The notes beneath the pieces were generated by a model, which saw only the letters and a program-made list of their open reading frames with translations, was not told where the DNA came from and made no database searches. Shown piece after piece: positions 62,049 to 64,000 of a stretch of 64,000 bases of DNA (its first letter is position 1; every line of letters starts with the position of its first letter). Origin of the DNA: an uncultured bacterium (GTDB taxonomy: Bacteria > Cyanobacteriota > Vampirovibrionia > Gastranaerophilales > Gastranaerophilaceae); NCBI GenBank assembly GCA_949282195.1, contig CASDOW010000011.1:110414-174413 (forward strand), written 5' to 3'. Both the position numbers and the translations under genes were made by a program.

Positions 62049-62714
62049 TTACTTTTCTTGAAATGCTGCACGTTGACCAACAACACCATAAGGAAATGCA
62101 GATTTATCCGTAATTATGATAGGATAAACGTCAAGTATTTTTGATTTTGATGTTGCAGCAGGAACTTTATAGCCTTTAGAACTGTCTTTTTGCGGATTTG
62201 GCTTTCTTTGTCCGTTAACATCCACAATAATAACGCAAGGAGCTTCACGTTCAGTACCGGACATATCTTCACTTGGCTCATCGGGTGTGCCGCAATGACC
62301 ATTATTTGTAGCAAATGTGCCACCTTGAATATTGATTGTTGTTGGAAATTCATATCTCATACCGTCAACAGTGAAAAAAGTATAATTTGCGGTTCCGCCC
62401 AAATCAAAACTTTCTGAAGTAGAAAGAACATTCATTCTTTTTCTAAAGAAATTATATAAACTATCCTCGTCGTCAGGAGAAGTCATATCAACAGTTTCAA
62501 TAGGTCCATAACCTTCAAGAGCAATATTTAATTCAATTACCTGATTTAAAATCGATAAAGCTTTTTTTAAGGCTGAACGATATTCATTTTGTTCTGTATT
62601 TATTAAAATCGAAGGAATGGTTAAGGCAGCAATTACCCCGATTATCACAAGAGTAATCAACGCCTCAGCTAATGTGAAACCTTTTTTACTTGTTCCGTAT
62701 TTTTTACTAATCAT
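62049..62714 (-). CDS. Type IV pilin/pseudopilin-like protein
   Basis: 221 residues from the ATG at 62714. The prepilin signature KKGFTLAEALITLVIIGVIAAL is present: a short basic leader, cleavage after Gly, Phe at +1, Glu at +5, then a hydrophobic helix. The soluble part is a pseudopilin-like domain with C-terminal Asp/Gly-rich loops. Part of a type II secretion/type IV pilus-like system. A longer start at 62765 is rejected: a TATAAT-type -10 lies at its first codons. Confidence 0.85.
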   Translation of the reverse strand: MISKKYGTSKKGFTLAEALITLVIIGVIAALTIPSILINTEQNEYRSALKKALSILNQVIELNIALEGYGPIETVDMTSPDDEDSLYNFFRKRMNVLSTSESFDLGGTANYTFFTVDGMRYEFPTTINIQGGTFATNNGHCGTPDEPSEDMSGTEREAPCVIIVDVNGQRKPNPQKDSSKGYKVPAATSKSKILDVYPIIITDKSAFPYGVVGQRAAFQEK

Positions 62715-62827
62715 TCTTTTATTTTCTGCACATCCAATGCTATCTTCATCATAATTATAATACATGTAATAAATGCCAATGTATAGATGTTACTTTAAAA
62801 ATCATCCAATATATTTAGATTTTATTT

Positions 62828-63691
62828 TTAATTAATCAAAATTTCCTCTAAAACACTTATTTTCATGGTTTTAAAATCAGGTTTTTTATCAAACCATATT
62901 TCAATTGCACGCTGAGCTTGATATATTAACATATCAAGTCCGCATATGTATTTTTTATTATATAAAATCGCCTTTGAAATCAAAGGAGTTCTTAAGGGAT
63001 TATAAACAATATCATATACTATTGCGTCTTTTGGTAAAGATTCAATATTTTTATTCTCAACAGGACAATTATCCTCGCTATAATTTTTCATTCCCACAGG
63101 TGTAGTGTTGACCAATATATCAACATCTTCCAAACTGTTCATAAGGGTGTTTTGAATAGATTGAATTTTAACCGTATTAAATCTTTCCCTTAAAGTTTTA
63201 ACTGTTTGAGAAGAATTAATAACATTTCTCGTATAAATATCTATTTCGGATATTCCCATTTTATAAAGTCCGGCACAAATTGCCCTTGAGGCACCGCCTG
63301 TGCCTAAAACCGCAGCTTTTTTTCCTTTTAGAGAAATATCTTTTGGAATTGCTTCGCAAAATCCCCAAACATCGGTATTGTAACCTGCTAAAGACATGTC
63401 ATCTTTTATTTTTACGGTATTTACTGCGCCCACCAAATCAACATATTCATCAAATTCAGATAAAAACAATGTTGTTGGGACTTTATGAGGAATAGTAACA
63501 TTAAAACCAAAATACTTATTTGTTCTTAAGTATTTAATTTGATTAACTAAATCTTCGCTTTCAGTTGCCAATAGTTCATAACTACCGTCTATGCCTAAAT
63601 CTTTAAATGCTGCTTTATATATAATAGGGCTCATTGAATGACCCAGAGGATATCCAATAAGCGCAAACTTATATTTTTTTTCACTATCCAT
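62828..63691 (-). CDS. aroE: Shikimate dehydrogenase
   Basis: 287 residues. GYPLGHSMSPIIYKAAF binds shikimate; GFNVTIPHKV has the catalytic Lys; GAVNTVKI and AGYNTDVWGF follow; GTGGASRAICAGL is the NADP loop. It reduces dehydroshikimate in aromatic amino acid synthesis. Its ATG overlaps the topA stop (TAATG), showing coupling. Confidence 0.95.
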   Translation of the reverse strand: MDSEKKYKFALIGYPLGHSMSPIIYKAAFKDLGIDGSYELLATESEDLVNQIKYLRTNKYFGFNVTIPHKVPTTLFLSEFDEYVDLVGAVNTVKIKDDMSLAGYNTDVWGFCEAIPKDISLKGKKAAVLGTGGASRAICAGLYKMGISEIDIYTRNVINSSQTVKTLRERFNTVKIQSIQNTLMNSLEDVDILVNTTPVGMKNYSEDNCPVENKNIESLPKDAIVYDIVYNPLRTPLISKAILYNKKYICGLDMLIYQAQRAIEIWFDKKPDFKTMKISVLEEILIN

Positions 63692-64000
63692 TATTCTTCA
63701 TCCATATCTCTTGAATATTTACAATTTTTATTTGAACAGGCAATTTTATTACCTCTTTTCAAATATTTTTTAACAAGCAAACTTCCGCAATCAGGGCATT
63801 TTTCACCATTAGGCTCTGCCCAAAGTGCAAAAGTGCAATCAGGATATTTTGAACAACCCCAGAAAAATGTTCCGTAACGAGATTTTCTTTTAACCAACTC
63901 ACCGTCCCTGCCGGCTTTTTCACATTCCGGACATTTAACACCCGAAGATTCAACAATCGAAAATCTTTTTTTACATTTTTCATTTAAACATTGATAATAT
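63691..64000 (-). CDS. topA: DNA topoisomerase I, C-terminal zinc-finger region (partial, cut by window end)
   Basis: The frame is open to the end of the window; only the last 102 residues are visible. Three zinc ribbons can be read: CLNEKCKK...CPECEKAG, then YGTFFWGCSKYPDCTFALW...CPDCGSL, and ACSNKNCKYSRDMDEE. The RYGTFFWGCSxYPxC motif is typical of the TopA C-terminus, which binds single-stranded DNA. It reads towards aroE. Confidence 0.93.
   Translation of the reverse strand, partial: YYQCLNEKCKKRFSIVESSGVKCPECEKAGRDGELVKRKSRYGTFFWGCSKYPDCTFALWAEPNGEKCPDCGSLLVKKYLKRGNKIACSNKNCKYSRDMDEE

Noticed and set aside
62715-62765. 17-residue extension of the pseudopilin
   Set aside because: The first codons contain a TATAAT-like promoter, and a prepilin leader is normally short.

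Overview
The window reads as AT-rich chromosomal DNA from a diderm, flagellated bacterium with an anaerobic lifestyle. The best guess is a gut or aquifer Melainabacterium of the Gastranaerophilales type (non-photosynthetic sister group of Cyanobacteria). The supporting signs are: outer-membrane machinery (OmpH/Skp, TolC, MlaE) together with an SLH-domain protein; a pseudopilin of the GFTLAEALITL kind; flagellar genes; oxygen-sensitive enzymes (class III ribonucleotide reductase NrdD/NrdG, an acyl-CoA dehydratase-type activase, rubredoxin); and several unrecognised membrane proteins that look lineage-specific. The taxonomic label is inference, not shown by any marker gene comparison.

Layout. 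1-2541: tRNA-Phe followed by a small accessory island with an LprI-like protein and a candidate toxin/immunity pair containing a serum-amyloid-A-like domain. 2542-8550: Gfo/Idh/MocA dehydrogenase, then a forward operon WecG/TagA glycosyltransferase - split transketolase - FtsE - FtsX - HDOD protein. 8547-18543: phosphohexomutase, acyl-CoA dehydratase activase, infC with an AUU start, mtnA, ruvC, metG, a 46-aa rubredoxin and several unknown membrane proteins. 18601-26173: a reverse gene run, GGDEF protein - HisF - TolC - HlyD - fused double ABC ATPase - two ABC-2 permeases, the last five forming a complete YbhGFSR-type efflux system. 26312-31994: a class-A-beta-lactamase-fold protein, SLH protein, PBP1A, SIMPL protein. 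32032-39186: gcvPB-queA, tRNA-Arg, two paralogous membrane proteins, a DnaJ variant overlapping queE, and an Orn/Lys/Arg decarboxylase. 39248-45244: fliJ-fliK-flgD-flgE and mlaE. 45313-55087: a degenerate GT2-like protein and a reverse murF-mraY-murD-ftsW-murG-folC operon. 55211-64000: DUF4127 protein, NAD synthetase, OmpH/Skp, nrdD, nrdG, a pseudopilin, aroE and the 3' end of topA.

Many of the genes build or divide the cell envelope: lipid-II synthesis (murF, mraY, murD, murG), septal and side-wall polymerisation (ftsW, PBP1A), division control (ftsE/ftsX), outer-membrane lipid and protein handling (mlaE, ompH) and export (TolC system). There is no insertion sequence, prophage or CRISPR array visible.

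The most notable sequence-level pattern is regulatory. At about ten operon starts a -10-like hexamer sits 6 to 9 bases in front of the start codon, sometimes with a -35 box 17 bases further up, leaving no room for a leader or Shine-Dalgarno site. This suggests that leaderless transcripts are common in this organism. The pattern was used here to choose several start codons. The most speculative biological find is the toxin/immunity-like pair at 1081-2246.
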